Positions 6,718-7,849 of a stretch of DNA of 7,849 nt are shown here, one piece after another. The stretch spans positions 1 to 7,849 of the forward strand of contig JAUYDD010000143.1 of the NCBI GenBank assembly GCA_030704765.1, written 5' to 3'. Position 1 is the stretch's first letter. The number at the start of each line of letters is the position of its first letter. Below the pieces are notes generated by a model. The model made no database searches, was not told where the DNA came from, and worked only from the letters and a program-made list of their open reading frames with translations. This stretch comes from Nanobdellota archaeon (GTDB lineage: Archaea; Nanobdellota; Nanobdellia; Pacearchaeales; GW2011-AR1). Made by a program: the position numbers and the translations under genes.

Positions 6718-7473
6718 ATGGCTACATTAGAAAAAGTGATGCAATTGAAGTCTCAAGGTTATGCTGACTCTCAGATAATAGATATCTTAAAAGAAGAAGG
6801 TGTTTCTCCAAGAGAGATAAACGAGCTTTTATCACAGGCAAAAATAAAGGATGCTCTTGACAATAATCCAGAAGAAGAACTGATAACTGATGAATCTTCT
6901 ATGCGACAAAGCATCATGCCTTCTGAAGGTATGCCTCAACGTTATAATAATTATCCTGAGCCAGCTCAAGAATATGTTCCAGAAGAACAAGGCGAATATT
7001 ACCAAGATCCTCCTGGACAAGAAAGCTATCCAGTATACTCTCCCCAAGGAGGTTCTGATGTTGAGACTATAAATGAAGTCTGCGAACAGATTATAGAAGA
7101 AAAAACTGAACCGATAAAAAAAGATTTGATAAATTTGAAAAGATTCAAAGAAGAATCGTCTTTCCAAATAGAGAAGATGAATGAAAGGCTTACAAAAATA
7201 GAAACAACAATCGATGACTTGCAGATGGCTTTGCTAAGAAAGGTTGGAATCTATGGAGAAGACATAAAGAACTTAGCTCAAGAGATGTATGCTACACAAG
7301 AATCATTTTCAAAATTAATAGACCCTCTCACTGATAACATAAGGGAGCTGCAAAAAATAAATTCTAAAGATAAAAAAGAATCTGATAATGAAAAGAAAGA
7401 TGCATCTGATGACAAAGAAGATAGAAAATCAGTAAAAAAGCAAAAGTCAGAATTTGAAGATTATTTAAGGTGA
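6718..7473 (+). CDS. Coiled-coil protein with N-terminal helical module and Pro/Tyr-rich linker
   Basis: A 251-aa soluble protein in four parts. Residues 1-46 form a compact helical module (VMQLKSQGYADSQI, then EEGVSPREINELLSQAKI) resembling a UBA-like or SHOCT-like oligomerisation or binding module. Residues about 50-112 are a disordered linker rich in Pro, Tyr, Gln, Gly and Glu. Residues about 115-213 are coiled coil containing a conserved-looking block, LLRKVGIYGEDIKNLAQEM at 172-190. Residues about 215-251 are an extremely charged Lys/Asp/Glu tail. I recall this architecture from uncharacterised DPANN proteins, often near pilus-type ATPases. It follows the 130-aa gene by 10 nt with no Shine-Dalgarno motif, so the two are probably co-transcribed. 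It is probably a structural or adaptor protein of the same machine (inference); no enzymatic motif is visible. Confidence 0.78.
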   Translation: MATLEKVMQLKSQGYADSQIIDILKEEGVSPREINELLSQAKIKDALDNNPEEELITDESSMRQSIMPSEGMPQRYNNYPEPAQEYVPEEQGEYYQDPPGQESYPVYSPQGGSDVETINEVCEQIIEEKTEPIKKDLINLKRFKEESSFQIEKMNERLTKIETTIDDLQMALLRKVGIYGEDIKNLAQEMYATQESFSKLIDPLTDNIRELQKINSKDKKESDNEKKDASDDKEDRKSVKKQKSEFEDYLR

Positions 7474-7534
7474 ATAAATTCATTATCAAAAGAAAAAATA
7501 AAAATTTTAATAGCAGATTTATAAAAATTATGTT

Positions 7535-7745
7535 TTAGCTTTTATAAAATCTATTGATAAAAATTCCAATTAATGCTCCAATAACAAAACCAAATAAAAC
7601 AGCAGGATAAAAATCATGCCTGGAATTGACGTTAATAGATAGATTATAGAGATGGGAAATAGTAGATATGTCGCATGACTTATTTTAAAAAACCAACCTA
7701 TTATTGCAATCAAAAAAATTTCCTGAAATCAAAAAAATCTTTCAT
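7535..7745 (-). pseudogene. Small membrane protein broken by two single-base frameshifts
   Basis: No uninterrupted frame covers this stretch, but three consecutive minus-strand segments join into one plausible protein of about 70 aa. It starts MKDFFDFRKF (from the ATG at 7745). It continues as LIAIIGWFFKISHATYLLF and PISIIYLLTSIPG (7713 to 7619), then ends HDFYPAVLF, GFVIGALIGIFINRFYKS and a stop at 7535-7537. Each join needs one missing base: one in the run of seven T on the minus strand (7718-7712) and one in the GG at 7620-7619. The rebuilt protein has two or three membrane helices and basic ends. Its family is not recognised. It may be a decayed gene or a working gene with assembly errors. 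T-rich DNA gives hydrophobic translations in several frames, so this remains a reconstruction. It converges on the plus-strand pair, 61 bp away. Confidence 0.4.
7709..7738. repeat. Tandem direct repeat ATCAAAAAAAT
   Basis: The 11-mer ATCAAAAAAAT occurs at 7709-7719 and again at 7728-7738, with 8 nt between copies. Both lie in the broken membrane-protein gene, where the first copy coincides with the proposed frameshift. The first ten bases of the window (ATCAAAAAAA) match as well. Confidence 0.5.
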
Positions 7746-7755
7746 AAGATTTTTT
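7732..7755. repeat. Perfect 10-bp inverted repeat, 4-nt loop
   Basis: AAAAAATCTT (7732-7741) pairs with AAGATTTTTT (7746-7755) around TCAT. Read on the minus strand, the loop holds the ATG proposed as the start of the broken membrane-protein gene. Read on the plus strand, the stem ends in six T residues and could help terminate the coiled-coil operon. Confidence 0.5.
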
Positions 7756-7761
7756 GGAACA

Positions 7762-7786
7762 TTCAAAATCTATAGAAGATTTTGAA
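7762..7786. repeat. Perfect 10-bp inverted repeat, 5-nt loop
   Basis: TTCAAAATCT (7762-7771) pairs with AGATTTTGAA (7777-7786) around ATAGA. It is the middle one of three consecutive hairpins between 7732 and 7831 and has no coding explanation. Confidence 0.5.
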
Positions 7787-7788
7787 GT

Positions 7789-7834
7789 AATCGCCTACTC
7801 CATCCTGAAGGATGGAGTTTGATCGGCGATTTTT
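7789..7834 (+). terminator. Nested hairpin followed by a T-run, or IS605/TnpB-type end remnant
   Basis: A perfect 10-bp inner stem (ACTCCATCCT at 7797-7806, AGGATGGAGT at 7809-7818, 2-nt loop) sits inside a perfect 7-bp outer stem (AATCGCC at 7789-7795, GGCGATT at 7825-7831). One base separates the stems on the 5' side and six on the 3' side. T residues fill 7830-7834, so it could terminate plus-strand transcription. The same plan, an inner stem with a 2-nt loop, a 1-nt 5' junction and a longer 3' junction starting TT(T)G, occurs at 11-57 in the same orientation. Hairpins of this type are frequent next to archaeal tnpB genes (recalled, not searched). No tnpA or tnpB coding sequence is present in the window. 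Confidence 0.45.
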
Positions 7835-7849
7835 CTGATTCGGAAATTT

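Overview
The window looks like chromosomal DNA of an AT-rich archaeon, most likely a DPANN lineage such as Woesearchaeota or Pacearchaeota. The evidence is the protein families: a long archaeal-type type IV pilus/archaellum secretion ATPase, a double-domain ArlJ/TadC-like membrane protein, and a coiled-coil protein with an N-terminal helical 'QGY..sqI...L' module. Two genes have the archaeal GGTGA ribosome-binding motif, and TATA-like boxes lie upstream of several genes. The lineage call rests on remembered family resemblance, not on a search.

Layout: positions 1-191 are non-coding and rich in inverted repeats. The long minus-strand unit reads right to left. It starts with a 761-aa secretion ATPase (6187 to 3902), followed by a separately promoted AAA_14/DUF4143 ATPase (3764 to 2514), a possible 26-codon leader ORF (2476 to 2396) and a 737-aa two-domain T2SSF membrane platform protein (2405 to 192). 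A divergent intergenic region (6188-6314) separates this from a plus-strand pair of soluble coiled-coil proteins (6315-6707 and 6718-7473). On the right, 7474-7849 holds what looks like a small membrane-protein gene broken by two single-base frameshifts on the minus strand, then a run of hairpins.

The secretion ATPase and the T2SSF protein are the motor and inner-membrane platform of a type IV pilus-like or archaellum-like machine. The two coiled-coil proteins across the divergent promoter are candidate cytosolic partners (inference). No pilin, prepilin peptidase or secretin is visible. The AAA_14/DUF4143 gene sits between the two core genes, lacks a Shine-Dalgarno motif and has its own TATA box and a palindrome at the predicted transcription start, so it looks like an insertion. 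Both ends of the window carry a hairpin of the same unusual architecture, an inner perfect stem inside a short outer stem. These could be terminators or remnants of IS200/IS605-TnpB-type element ends.
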